From positions 6,758,001 to 6,822,000 of the forward strand of contig NZ_CP051204.2 of assembly GCF_012516375.2 (NCBI RefSeq): a stretch of 64,000 nt of DNA. The letters run 5' to 3'. The DNA is from Chitinophaga oryzae. Its GTDB lineage: Bacteria > Bacteroidota > Bacteroidia > Chitinophagales > Chitinophagaceae. The notes under the pieces were generated by a model. The model made no database searches. It saw nothing but the letters and a program-made list of their open reading frames with translations, and had not been told where the DNA came from. Below, piece after piece: positions 33,955 through 43,400 of the stretch (position 1 is its first letter; each line of letters opens with the position of its first letter). Both the position numbers and the translations under genes were made by a program.

Positions 33955-34572
33955 TCAGCCGAATACCCTTTCGGTGGCCAGCCTTATTTCATCTTCTATA
34001 ATCGTGTGTCCCATATTGTCATAGATCTTCTCTGTCACATCGGCGCCCATGGACTGCAACAGCGCGGCAGATGCTTGCACCCTCTCCACCGGCACGTGGA
34101 AATCGGGGTTGGAGCTGCCAATGAAAACAGGCGTGCCCTCAAACGTTCCCTGGTAATTTTCCGGATAAAGCCGGTCGCCGATAAGGCCGCCGGTGAAAGC
34201 GACCGCGCCGCCATACCTTGCAGCATTTCTCGCTATGAATTCAAGGGTGAGGCAAGCCCCCTGCGAAAATCCCAGGAAGTAGATATGCTCCCGGGTGATG
34301 CCCTGCTGTTGCAGCTGGCCGGTCATCTTCTTCAGGAGGTCCAGCGCGGAAGAAAGCCACGGTTCATTCTGCGCCGGCGGCGCCAGAAACGACTGCGGGT
34401 ACCAGGTATGGTTGGTAGCCTGCGGCGCCAGCAGCGCGTAATCTCCAACCGGGAACCATTTGGCCAGCGACAGGATATCTTCTGCTGAAGCGCCCCTGCC
34501 ATGCACCATGATCAACGCCTTCGTAGCTGCTGCCACTGGTTTTCCCGCTGTGATAATATTTTCCTTATGCAT
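33955..34572 (-). CDS. Alpha/beta-hydrolase, phospholipase/carboxylesterase family
   Basis: The 205-residue protein has the small carboxylesterase fold: an oxyanion-side MVHGRGASAEDIL, the nucleophile elbow GFSQGA (serine), an aspartate in SSNPDFHVP and the catalytic histidine in NMGHTI. It is cytosolic and resembles MhqD-type hydrolases. Next to it lies a ring-cleaving dioxygenase; that pairing is known from MhqO/MhqD, which deal with quinones and electrophiles in Bacillus. It probably hydrolyses a ring-cleavage product or an ester. Confidence 0.88.
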   Translation of the reverse strand: MHKENIITAGKPVAAATKALIMVHGRGASAEDILSLAKWFPVGDYALLAPQATNHTWYPQSFLAPPAQNEPWLSSALDLLKKMTGQLQQQGITREHIYFLGFSQGACLTLEFIARNAARYGGAVAFTGGLIGDRLYPENYQGTFEGTPVFIGSSNPDFHVPVERVQASAALLQSMGADVTEKIYDNMGHTIIEDEIRLATERVFG

Positions 34573-34589
34573 AAAAATCTCCTTTACGT

Positions 34590-35525
34590 TTATTTCAATA
34601 CCGGTAATATTTTTTCTATCTCTTTCCTGGCAGGTTCATACTGTTTGGGGAGTTTAAGGCCGGAACCGAGTTTGTCAAGCGGCTCGTCTACCGTGAACCC
34701 CGGATTGTCGGTGGCGATTTCAAACAGTACTCCGCCCGGCTCTCTGAAATAAAGAGAATAAAAATAATCCCTGTCAATTTTAGGCGTGATCTGTAAGCCT
34801 TTGCTCATGATCTTCTCGTGGTATTCCATCTGGATAGTATCATTCGCTACCCTGAAAGCCACATGGTGGTTGGTACCGGCGCCGTTGAAACCACGCTGCC
34901 CGTCGGGCACCGCCAGCAAATCGATAATACCGGCCTGCGGCACCGCATCGGTAATGAAGCGGTAACGGTCGCCCTCCTGGGAAAGCAATCGGTAACCAAA
35001 GATATCCGTGAGCACATTCGCGGTAGCGTCTATTTCCTTTAAGGACAAAGTGGTGCTGTGGAAACCGCGGGTGGCAATATCCGCCTTTACATCGGCTGTT
35101 TGCCAGGGCGCCCTTGTATCCGGCACTTTGGGTACTGTCAGGTTCAGCTGAAGCCCGTCAGGGTCCGTGAAAGAAAGATAGGCTTCGCCAAAACGTTCCT
35201 GTATGCCGGAAACGGGAACATTAAAACGGGACAACCGCTCTTTCCACGCTTCCAGGCTGCCTGGAGGAACGGCATAAGTAATTTCCGTAGCCATGCCTGT
35301 CCCGGTATGGCCGGGAGTGATATGCTCCCATGGGAAGAAAGTCAGGATCGTTCCGGGAGTACCCTGCTCATCGCCATAGTAGAAATGATAAGTGCCCGGA
35401 TCGTCAAAGTTGACGGTCTTTTTGACCATCCTGAGGCCGAGGACTTTGGTATAAAAATCATAGTTGCGTTGGGCATCGCCCGCGATAGCGGTAATATGAT
35501 GAAGCCCCTGTATTTGTTTTTCCAT
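34590..35525 (-). CDS. Ring-cleaving dioxygenase (VOC superfamily, MhqO-like)
   Basis: The 311-residue protein has two VOC (glyoxalase/bleomycin) halves. The first opens QGLHHITAIAGDAQRNYDFY, with a metal-binding histidine near residue 9; the second has GTNHHVAFRV and the terminal glutamate near 267 in GVLFEIATD. The block GTPGTILTFFPWEHITPGHTGTGM is typical of MhqO-like dioxygenases. It should open an aromatic ring of a quinol or related compound with Fe(II) and oxygen. It lies between the esterase and the pseudo-receiver gene in one minus-strand unit. Confidence 0.9.
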   Translation of the reverse strand: MEKQIQGLHHITAIAGDAQRNYDFYTKVLGLRMVKKTVNFDDPGTYHFYYGDEQGTPGTILTFFPWEHITPGHTGTGMATEITYAVPPGSLEAWKERLSRFNVPVSGIQERFGEAYLSFTDPDGLQLNLTVPKVPDTRAPWQTADVKADIATRGFHSTTLSLKEIDATANVLTDIFGYRLLSQEGDRYRFITDAVPQAGIIDLLAVPDGQRGFNGAGTNHHVAFRVANDTIQMEYHEKIMSKGLQITPKIDRDYFYSLYFREPGGVLFEIATDNPGFTVDEPLDKLGSGLKLPKQYEPARKEIEKILPVLK

Positions 35526-35537
35526 AGTATTAATTTT

Positions 35538-35852
35538 TTATTGATGATCGAGTGCAGCGCGCAGTTCATTTTCGAGCAGTCCGCTGCCACCGCCGTAATG
35601 TCTTATTACTTTTGCGGATGGATGATGATGGCTGGCGGCTTGCCGGACCGCTTCCTCATCCGCCGCGCTGACGCCTACGCAGAGCAGTATGGCATCGTAT
35701 TTTTCATTGCTTGTTTTCGCCAGCCCTTCTTCCCTGGTAAGGGCTACCACGCCTTCCCATCCGGCATGGCTGTTCAGCAGCCGTTCCACTACCTGCATGA
35801 TGGCAGGATCGTATCCGATAGCGAGCAGTTTTAATGATATATTCTGGTCCAT
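35538..35852 (-). CDS. Small receiver-like protein with degenerate phosphorylation site
   Basis: The 104-residue protein has the alternating strand-helix pattern of a response-regulator receiver: LKLLAIGYDPAIMQVVERLL, then WEGVVALTREEGL, then KYDAILLCVGVS. The aspartate normally phosphorylated sits where the third strand ends, but here that position is Cys or Val (ILLCVG), so phosphorylation is unlikely. It ends 12 bp before the dioxygenase gene and follows the pirin gene closely, so it belongs to the same unit. Function is unknown; a ligand- or partner-binding pseudo-receiver is possible. Confidence 0.65.
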   Translation of the reverse strand: MDQNISLKLLAIGYDPAIMQVVERLLNSHAGWEGVVALTREEGLAKTSNEKYDAILLCVGVSAADEEAVRQAASHHHPSAKVIRHYGGGSGLLENELRAALDHQ

Positions 35853-35863
35853 GATGATCCTTG

Positions 35864-36586
35864 TTAAGCGTGAATATTCATTGGTACTTCCATGATCAGG
35901 ACATGAGCGTCGTCACTCAGTGCTTTCACTTCGATGCCGGCGGTATCCCATATGCCCAGGCCATCCCTGGCTTCCAGCGCTTTCCCGTCAATGGAGAAAC
36001 GGCCCGCTATCACGAAGACATACACACCATTATGCTCCAGGTGCACCGGGTAGGAAAAAGAAGCGCCGTGAGCAAACCGGCCAGTACTAAACCATACATC
36101 CTTACGGACATAAATGCTATCGGCCTTGTCGGGCGCAATAAATGTATGCAACCGGTCTTTCCCGGCATCTGCCGGCAAATCGCCCAGGGTATACCGGGGC
36201 GGGGTGTTCAGTGTTTCCGGGTAAAGCCATATCTGCAGGAACTCAGCCTCCTCATCCTGGCTGTTATTGTATTCGCTGTGAAACAGGCCGCTGCCGGCAT
36301 GCATCACCTGCAGGGCGCCTGCAGCAGCGATGGCTTTGTTGCCCGCTGAATCCTCATGTTTCAGGCTTCCTCTGAGCGGAATACTGATAATTTCCATATT
36401 GTCATGCGGATGGCGGCCAAAGCCCTTACCACCTGGCAAAATATCGTCATTCAGCACCCGCAGCGCGCCAAATCCCATCCTGCGGGGATTGTAGTAATCG
36501 CCGAAACTAAATGTTTTCTTGCTGTCCAGCCAGTCATGATAATCATGCCCCCTGGTATCTGCTTTATGAAAAATGTACTGTGCCAT
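35864..36586 (-). CDS. Pirin-family protein (quercetinase-like)
   Basis: The 240-residue bicupin shows the pirin metal-binding set: FGRHPHDNMEIIS (two His) and MHAGSGLFHSEYN (His, Glu). The N-terminal YHDWLDSKKTFSFGDYYNPRRMGFGALRVLNDD is typical of YhhW-type pirins with quercetin 2,3-dioxygenase activity. It is cytosolic. It is the first gene of a minus-strand unit with the pseudo-receiver, dioxygenase and esterase genes. A composite palindrome lies 59 bp upstream of its start. Together with the neighbours it suggests oxidative or electrophile handling of aromatic compounds. Confidence 0.92.
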   Translation of the reverse strand: MAQYIFHKADTRGHDYHDWLDSKKTFSFGDYYNPRRMGFGALRVLNDDILPGGKGFGRHPHDNMEIISIPLRGSLKHEDSAGNKAIAAAGALQVMHAGSGLFHSEYNNSQDEEAEFLQIWLYPETLNTPPRYTLGDLPADAGKDRLHTFIAPDKADSIYVRKDVWFSTGRFAHGASFSYPVHLEHNGVYVFVIAGRFSIDGKALEARDGLGIWDTAGIEVKALSDDAHVLIMEVPMNIHA

Positions 36587-36645
36587 TACTTTTATATTTA
36601 TAACACAAAGTTCCGCTGTCCGCGCCCGCCCACCTATGAACCAGG

Positions 36646-36673
36646 TTAAGAAAGCGGGTTAATCTAGATTAAG
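36646..36673. promoter_or_regulatory. Composite palindrome upstream of pirin unit
   Basis: TTAAG, eight bases, then TTAATCTAGATTAAG. The right part is a perfect palindrome of TTAAT-N4-ATTAA type, the 5-4-5 layout of Crp/Fnr sites. The same composite with identical spacing lies upstream of the next minus-strand hydrolase gene (37672-37699). It sits 59 bp from the pirin start codon. Confidence 0.7.
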
Positions 36674-36689
36674 AACCCTGACGGTGGCT

Positions 36690-36735
36690 GCCTATAAAAA
36701 AACGCGGCCCGGGCAAGTTCCCGGGCCGCCTTCCA
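36690..36735 (-). terminator. Intrinsic terminator after the chloroperoxidase-like gene
   Basis: A perfect 10-bp stem GCGGCCCGGG / CCCGGGCCGC (36704-36713 and 36720-36729) with a 6-nt loop is followed, on the minus strand, by a run of seven T. It ends the transcript of the alpha/beta-hydrolase gene before the pirin control region. Confidence 0.85.
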
Positions 36736-36752
36736 AAATTTCCCCAGCTGTA

Positions 36753-37574
36753 TTATGCCTTGATAAAGGCCAGCAGGTCCGCATTGATAGTAGCAGCCTC
36801 TGTAGTAGGCATGCCGTGCGGGAAACCGGGATAAGAAATCAGTTGACCGTTCTTCAACAGCTGCGCCGCTTTTACACCGGTAGTAGCGATCGGTACGATC
36901 TGGTCGTCTTCGCCATGCATTACCAGCACGGGAACATCCACACTTTTAAGATCTTCCGTAAAATCAGTTTCCGAAAATGCCTTGATACAGTCATAATGCG
37001 CTTTGATAGCTCCCATCATTCCCTGGCGCCACCAGTTGTCCATAATACCCTGAGATTTTTTGGCTCCTTCGCGGTTATAACCATAGAACGGGATGGTGAA
37101 ATCCTGGAAATACTGCTGCCTGTTAGTGGCAGTGTTAACGCGTATTTCATCAAATACAGACATCGGAACACCGTCAGGGTTGTTGTCATTCTTCACCATG
37201 ATAGGGGTAACAGCACTTACCAGCACCGCTTTGGCTACGCGGCCCTTACCATATTTAGCGACATAACGGATCACCTCTCCGCCACCAGTAGAGTGACCGA
37301 TATGCACCGCGTCTTTCAAATCGAGGGCTTTTACCAGTTCCGCCACGTCAGATGCGTAGGTGTCCATATCATGTCCAACCGCTGTCTGGCTGGATCTGCC
37401 ATGACCTCTGCGGTCAAAAGCGATCACCCTGAAACCCTGGTTCAGGAAAAAAATCATCTGCGCATCCCAGTCGTCGCTGGACAAAGGCCAGCCATGGTGG
37501 AATACCAGCGGTTGTCCGGTACCCCAGTCTTTATAATAAATCTCAGTGCCGTCTTTTACTGTAATCTTGTTCAT
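36753..37574 (-). CDS. Alpha/beta-hydrolase, non-haem chloroperoxidase-like
   Basis: The 273-residue protein has the alpha/beta-hydrolase triad: Ser in GHSTGG, Asp in HGEDDQIVP and His in FPHGMPTT. The opening MNKITVKDGTEIYYKDWGTGQPLVFHHGWPLSSDDWD and the RRGHGRSSQ block are typical of non-haem chloroperoxidases/arylesterases, which in practice act as esterases or perhydrolases. It is monocistronic, with a terminator downstream. The same composite palindrome as in front of the pirin unit lies 97 bp upstream, so both units are probably co-regulated. Confidence 0.92.
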   Translation of the reverse strand: MNKITVKDGTEIYYKDWGTGQPLVFHHGWPLSSDDWDAQMIFFLNQGFRVIAFDRRGHGRSSQTAVGHDMDTYASDVAELVKALDLKDAVHIGHSTGGGEVIRYVAKYGKGRVAKAVLVSAVTPIMVKNDNNPDGVPMSVFDEIRVNTATNRQQYFQDFTIPFYGYNREGAKKSQGIMDNWWRQGMMGAIKAHYDCIKAFSETDFTEDLKSVDVPVLVMHGEDDQIVPIATTGVKAAQLLKNGQLISYPGFPHGMPTTEAATINADLLAFIKA

Positions 37575-37671
37575 GTTGTCAGGTTTTTAAGTTTAATGAT
37601 AGAAATGGTTTCAAAGTGATTATTGCCCCACAAAAATCGTTCATCAAATACCTATCCCCCAATAACGTACA

Positions 37672-37699
37672 TTAAGAAAACATCTTAATCTAGATTAAG
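37672..37699. promoter_or_regulatory. Second copy of the composite palindrome
   Basis: TTAAG, eight bases (AAAACATC), then TTAATCTAGATTAAG: the same motif, order and spacing as at 36646-36673, although the eight spacer bases differ in five places. It lies 97 bp upstream of the chloroperoxidase-like gene. Confidence 0.7.
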
Positions 37700-37804
37700 C
37701 ATTAACAGATTACAGAACTTATATCTATATGATCAATACAGGCTACATGTGTACATTTATCATCAAATTGCTACGATGATTTGCCGGGCTGGTGTATAAA
37801 CATA

Positions 37805-37834
37805 AAAGGGGGCCTCCGTTACGGAGACACCCTC
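37805..37834 (-). terminator. Probable terminator of the SusCD operon
   Basis: The minus-strand sequence forms a stem with CTCCG / CGGAG around a 3-nt loop. It is extended by GGG / CCCCC with one bulge and followed by TTTTAT. It lies about 30 bp after the DUF3823 stop codon, the last gene of the polysaccharide locus. Confidence 0.6.
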
Positions 37835-37863
37835 TTCTCTTGTTTGTCCTCGTTCCCTGTCCG

Positions 37864-38556
37864 TTACAATTTTTGTTCTATTACCGGCGAAAACAACATA
37901 TCCTCCACACCTTCCACTTTCACGCCCACCCGCACAAACACCGATGACTGCACCGGGTTGATGGCAGGCACGTTCAGCTGTATCGTAATATTCGCCGGGT
38001 CCCGGATATCACTGCCGTTAATGGTTTGATTGGCGATGTTATTGATACCATCTACAAACTGCGTCCGGTTCACGTACAACGTCACACGCTCTACGTTCCA
38101 GGCGCGGGTGTCCGTAACGATCTTCTCCAGTTTACAGCTGGCCGTTATCTGCCGTCCACCGGCGCTCAGTTTGGCGTTCCTGATCATATAATAAGGCAGC
38201 ACTTCTATGTCCATGGTACGATCTCCTTTCAGCTGCAGTAGTGTGGTATCGGTATGACTGGCGCCATCCGGCAGGGAGAGAAAAGGCCCCTGGTTTTTAG
38301 GGATGACCAGTTGATAGGTACCGTCGAACAGCAGTGAAGAAAAGGAACCGTCCTGCGCTATCCCCACGTTGATGGGCGTACGTTTTCCCCAGCCGGATTC
38401 CCACAGTTCAAAAAACACTTCGCCGTGACCTACATTCACTGCCTCTCCCTGGTAAACGATACGGCCTTTAAAACTGGTGCCGGGAGGGGCGTAATTGTCC
38501 TTTTTACAGGAAACGGCCAGCAGTATAACGATGATGATAAATAAGCAGTTTCTCAT
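37864..38556 (-). CDS. DUF3823-type surface lipoprotein
   Basis: The 230-residue protein has a lipoprotein signal (IIIVILLAVSCKKD, lipid-modified Cys at about 17). A beta-rich body with the DUF3823 pattern follows (FKGRIVYQGEAVNVGHGEVFFELWESGWGKRTPINVGIAQDGSFSSLLFDGTYQLVIPKNQGPF). DUF3823 genes occur next to SusD genes in Bacteroidota and are presumed surface glycan-binding proteins. It lies 11 bp downstream of the SusD gene and ends the operon. It likely helps capture the glycan. Confidence 0.87.
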   Translation of the reverse strand: MRNCLFIIIVILLAVSCKKDNYAPPGTSFKGRIVYQGEAVNVGHGEVFFELWESGWGKRTPINVGIAQDGSFSSLLFDGTYQLVIPKNQGPFLSLPDGASHTDTTLLQLKGDRTMDIEVLPYYMIRNAKLSAGGRQITASCKLEKIVTDTRAWNVERVTLYVNRTQFVDGINNIANQTINGSDIRDPANITIQLNVPAINPVQSSVFVRVGVKVEGVEDMLFSPVIEQKL

Positions 38557-38567
38557 GTGTGTGAATT

Positions 38568-40439
38568 TTAATGATTAGGATTTTTGGTCACCAACGGGTT
38601 GTTATTCCGGATATCATCACCGATATAGGAATAATAGTTGCCCAACCTGAACTGATGGGCGCTGGTGACATTACTGGGGATCACTTTTTTAAACACCCAT
38701 TTGCCATCCTGTGACGTGCCCGGGTTATAGATACGGTAAGGCAACAGGCCGAACACGCGGGTGCTGGTAGACCGGGCCTTTTCCGGGTGCGTAGTTAAAT
38801 CGGTGGACAGTCCGTCCCACACGACGTGTGCGAGCCGCCAGCGTTTCATGTCCCATAGCTGATGCCCTTCAAAAGCCAGCTCCACTCTCCTTTCATGCAC
38901 AATACGATCAAAAGTGACGTCAGCCGGCGTGAGCGGAATAGTAAAACCTGCACGGGCCCGCACCTGGTTGAGATAACCGGCGGCCGTATTATTATCGCCC
39001 AGCTCAAAAGCCGCTTCCGCCGCGTTCAGCAGCACTTCCGCATAACGGTAACGCACCCACCATACTTCACTTTTAGTGCCGATGCGGCCCGAGCCTACGG
39101 CAGGGTCCTGGTATTTACGTACATAGAAACCCGTCTGTGCACTGAACTCGAGGTTATCAATCGGGCCGTCGAAACCCACTACCTGTACACGGTTGCCGCC
39201 CAGCATGGCCTGCCCGCCGAAGTTATTGGCGGTGACTATACTGCCGTCTTTCAGAATATACCCGGCCCAGATATCCACTTTTTTGCTTTTGAATTCTGTA
39301 CCCGGAAGAATAACGGTACCGGCTAAACGAGCATCCCTGCCGGCAAACATATCTTCCGGTTTGTCGTAGTAGATATAATCGCCATTGGCGGCATTGGTTA
39401 CAAAGGGCGCAAAAGTATTGTCCAGTTTTTCAAAAGACTGTACCAGGTTCAGCGACGGGTTCAACCGGCCGCCCTGCTGCTCTTCTGCGAGAGAACGCGG
39501 TTGATTGGCCAGCGTCCACTCCTGTACTGTCCCGCTCTGCAGCTTAAAGTCCTTCACGAAAATCACTTCCGGGTTACCGCCTTTATCATAAAACAGTGCG
39601 GCAAAATTATCAGAGAGATTATCCGGTTTTTTGTTGTACAGCGCGTATTTGCCGCTGTTAATCAGTTGCTGCGCGGCAGCCAGTGCGGTCTGGTAATAAC
39701 CGGCCGCCATGGACGCGGGGATACCCACCTCCCCGCCCGGCAGCGATACCTGCGGCGTGGTGGCGCCGTATTTGGCGATGGATGCAGCATACAGGGCGGC
39801 ACGGGCTTTCACCGCCAGCGCCAGCCCTTTGGTGGCCCTGCTCTTAATATTGGCATCGTTGGGCAATACCTGCATGACGGCGTCCATCTCTTTTATTACA
39901 AAATCATAGATGGCGGATTCTTTCTCCCGGGGCCTTCGGAGTGCGCTGGGATCGCCCTGGTAATCATAGGTCAGCGGTTCCAATACCAGCGGCACGCCGC
40001 CCATACGTTTCACCAGCTCAAAGTACACATTGGCGCGCAGGAAGCGGGCTTCTGCCAGGAAACGGTCCCTGGACTCGGGCTTCAGCTGACTGGCTTTTGT
40101 GCATTTTTCGATGAACAGGTTCAGCGCCCGCACATAACCATAATCCCAGAACCCCCAGGCGCCATAGCCATATTGCTGATTTTTATGCCGGCCGTACTGT
40201 CCGGACTCGGAGGCAAACGCCTCGTCGAACGCGGCAAATTCAGACCAGTTCTCAATGGTCTGATAATCGGGATAACGGTTATAAAGATCCGCGATCAATG
40301 ACAGTACCAACACCTCGTCTTTCCACACCTGCTCGTCCAGCAGGATATTGCTGGGCGAACGGTCCAGGAAGTCGTCATTGCTCTTCACACACCCGAATAA
40401 AGTCAACATCAGCAGTATATAAAAACCATACGTTCTCAT
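38568..40439 (-). CDS. SusD/RagB outer-membrane glycan-binding lipoprotein
   Basis: I start at the ATG at 40439, which gives 623 residues with a lipoprotein signal (YGFYILLMLTLFGCVKS). The SusD fold shows the N-terminal helical TPR-like body and the C-terminal FDRIVHERRVELAFEGHQLWDMKRWRLA block typical of RagB/SusD. It sits on the outer face of the outer membrane as a lid on the SusC transporter and binds the oligosaccharide. Its start codon lies 10 bp after the SusC stop, the usual pair order. Confidence 0.95.
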   Translation of the reverse strand: MRTYGFYILLMLTLFGCVKSNDDFLDRSPSNILLDEQVWKDEVLVLSLIADLYNRYPDYQTIENWSEFAAFDEAFASESGQYGRHKNQQYGYGAWGFWDYGYVRALNLFIEKCTKASQLKPESRDRFLAEARFLRANVYFELVKRMGGVPLVLEPLTYDYQGDPSALRRPREKESAIYDFVIKEMDAVMQVLPNDANIKSRATKGLALAVKARAALYAASIAKYGATTPQVSLPGGEVGIPASMAAGYYQTALAAAQQLINSGKYALYNKKPDNLSDNFAALFYDKGGNPEVIFVKDFKLQSGTVQEWTLANQPRSLAEEQQGGRLNPSLNLVQSFEKLDNTFAPFVTNAANGDYIYYDKPEDMFAGRDARLAGTVILPGTEFKSKKVDIWAGYILKDGSIVTANNFGGQAMLGGNRVQVVGFDGPIDNLEFSAQTGFYVRKYQDPAVGSGRIGTKSEVWWVRYRYAEVLLNAAEAAFELGDNNTAAGYLNQVRARAGFTIPLTPADVTFDRIVHERRVELAFEGHQLWDMKRWRLAHVVWDGLSTDLTTHPEKARSTSTRVFGLLPYRIYNPGTSQDGKWVFKKVIPSNVTSAHQFRLGNYYSYIGDDIRNNNPLVTKNPNH

Positions 40440-40449
40440 AAAGTAGTTT

Positions 40450-43400
40450 TTAGAAAGTGAGATTGAAACCAACGTTGATAAACTTGTTTTGCGGATACTG
40501 CAAGCCGTTCTCGTCAATGATCTCGGGCTCAACGCCCAGCTGCCTTACATTATCAATGGAAAACAGGTTGTAGGTATTGAGGTACAGCCTGACTTTCTTC
40601 AGCCTGATCCTGTCCAGCCAGGGCTGTGGCAGCGTATAGCCCAGTTCCATGGTACGCAGGCGGATATAATGCACGTTGGTGAGCCAGAAAGTGGAAGGTT
40701 TGTTGTAGTTACTGTGACCGCCATCATTAAACCGCAGCGCCGGATATCTGCCGGGTATCCATTTGCTGTTTACATCGAAGGGGTCCTCGCGGTGCCAGCG
40801 GTCGTCGTAGAACTGTCTCAGCAGGTTGCCATTGTTCTGGTAAGGCCAGCGCATTTCCCAGTTCTGGGAGTAGGAATACAGCGAGCCGCCGGAGAAGTCG
40901 GCGGAGAAATCGATGCCTTTCCAGCGCACCCCGATATTAAAGCCCATACCGATAGTGGGGTTGCCGGTGGTCTGGTAGCCGATGGGGCGCACGTCATGTC
41001 CGTCGATGAAACCGTCGCCGTTGACATCTTTATAGATCAGGTCCCCGGGCAGCAATGTCTTATTCCCTTTTCCATCGACGTTCACCGGGTAATGATTGAT
41101 TTCTTCCTGTGACTTAAACTGGCCTATAGCTTCAAAGCCCCAGTAAACACCGCTCCAGCGGTTTTCCTGTGAAGTCATGTAATGGTCGAGGGAGTTGCCC
41201 CACAGCGGCTTGTATGATTGAAGGAAACGGCCACGGGAGTACGAAAAATTACCGCCTACCATAAACTGCACCTGGCCAATCTTCCCGTTGTAGGCAGCGG
41301 ATATTTCCCCGCCTATCTGCGCGTCGCTGTTTACGTTTTCTTCCGGTAGCGAATAACCTACTTCGCTGGGCACCAGGATGTCGTACTTGGGACCACGCAG
41401 ACCGGTACGTTTACGGTAAAAGTAATCTACCGCGCCGGTCACCTTGCCATTCCACAGCGAGTAGTCGACACCGATATCGGTGATGCGGGATACAAACCAC
41501 GACAGCCGGTTGTTGGGTACGCCTTTGTCGGCAGAACCTACTACCACCTGGCCATCGAGGATCACTTTGGACACATTGTATTTATAGCCTGACATGTAAT
41601 CGTAAGCGCCGATACCGATATCATCGTCGCCCAGCTCACCGTAAGAAGCGCGGATTTTCAGGTCGGAGAGGATGCTGTTGCGGCCCAGCAGGCGGCGAAA
41701 GAAGTCTTCCTCCGTAATGCGCCATCCGGCGGATACAGAAGGAAAGAATCCCCAGCGCCTGTCTGGTGCGAACTTCCAGGAGGCGTCGCTTCTGCCGGCG
41801 ACTTCCACAAAATACTTGTCTGCGAAGCTGTAATTCAGACGGCCAATGTAACCGATCCGCGCCTGCGTATCATCGTTATCGTTATAGGTGTCCATATCGG
41901 CGAACTGTATCAGGGGCAGCACATTGTTTTTCGGAACGGCGTGCAGCCATACATCTATCTCGCGGCGGACGATACGTTCTGCCACCACGGTAGCGCCGAT
42001 GCTGTGCCTGCCAAAGGTATTGGCATAGTTGGCCTGTCCCTGCGTTACCTGTTCCAGTATCTTACGGGTGCCTCTTTCGCGCCACGGGTTGGAGCTCCCC
42101 CCGGTGCGACGGTAGCTGCTGTCCTGCGGATAAAAAGTATATGTGTCGTACGTATATTCATGCCCGTCCATCAGCCGGTCGGCAAAATAATAGGAATACA
42201 TGCCTTTAAGCGTAAGTCCTTTGAGCGGTGTATTGTACTCGGCGTTTAAGTTGGTTTGCAGCACACGCCAGGTCTCCGTCCAATAGCCGGAAATGGCTTT
42301 GGACTGTACCGCCCAGTTTTCTGTATTGTGGCCGATATCATTGGGATAGGCGGGGTTATCGTTGGCGTAAGGCCGCTCTGTGGGCCGGTTGCGGAACAGA
42401 GCAAAACGGGGCGCCCAGTAGTCGTCTCCTCCGGGTACGCCGGGGTTGTCGCGTTCTTCGATACGGCCGTTGATCTGTACACCTACTTTGAGGCGTTTGG
42501 TGATGCGGGCATCCACATTACTCTGGATGTTGGTACGACTAAACTGAAACTCACGGCCCAGTACTGACTTCTGGTCCAACCGGGTAACGGAAAGATAGTA
42601 GTTGATATTTTCAGACCCACCGGTAGCATTCACGTTGATGGAGCGTTGCGGTGCGTTGTTTTTGATGATAAAGTCATACCAGTCGAAGCTCTGGTAGCCT
42701 TTCTCCGTACCGGCTTTCCATTTTTCCAATTCTTCGGGGGTGATCTGCGTGCCCGGGTTTTCGCGGTTCATTTCCGCTTCGGCCTTCCCCAGCATCCATT
42801 CATAGGCGCCTACGGTCTTGGGAAAGCGCGACCAGTTCTGCCATCCCGTGTAACCGTCGACGTTAATCAGGTTACCGCTTCCCATGCGGCCTCTTTTGGT
42901 GGTCACCACTATGACGCCGTTGGCGGCACGTACGCCGTAGATAGCAGCGGATGCGTCTTTGAGCACAGTAATGCTTTCAATATCGTTGGGTGATATGTTA
43001 TTAAACTGACCGGCATCTTTTTGTATGCCGTCGATCACATACAGCGGGTTGCCCATATTACGGATCTGGATGTTGGCGGAAGCGCCGGGCCTGCCGTCGG
43101 GCATACGGAAGCTGACGCCGGGGATCTTGCCGGCCAGCGTGGCGCTGACGGTAGAACCATGCACCCGCTCTATGTCTTTAGCGGTGATGGCGGATACGGC
43201 GCCGGTCACGGACTCTTTTCGCTGGGTACCGTAGCCCACCACGATGACTTCTCCCAGCCCTTTGTTGTCGGGGTCCAGCTGTACGGTCATGGGTTTGCCT
43301 GGCGTGACCGGCAGTTCTTTCCGTTGATACCCTACATAGGAAAAAACGAGTATGGCATGTTCATCGGGCACCTGGAGGGAAAAAGCGCCCAGATCATTGG

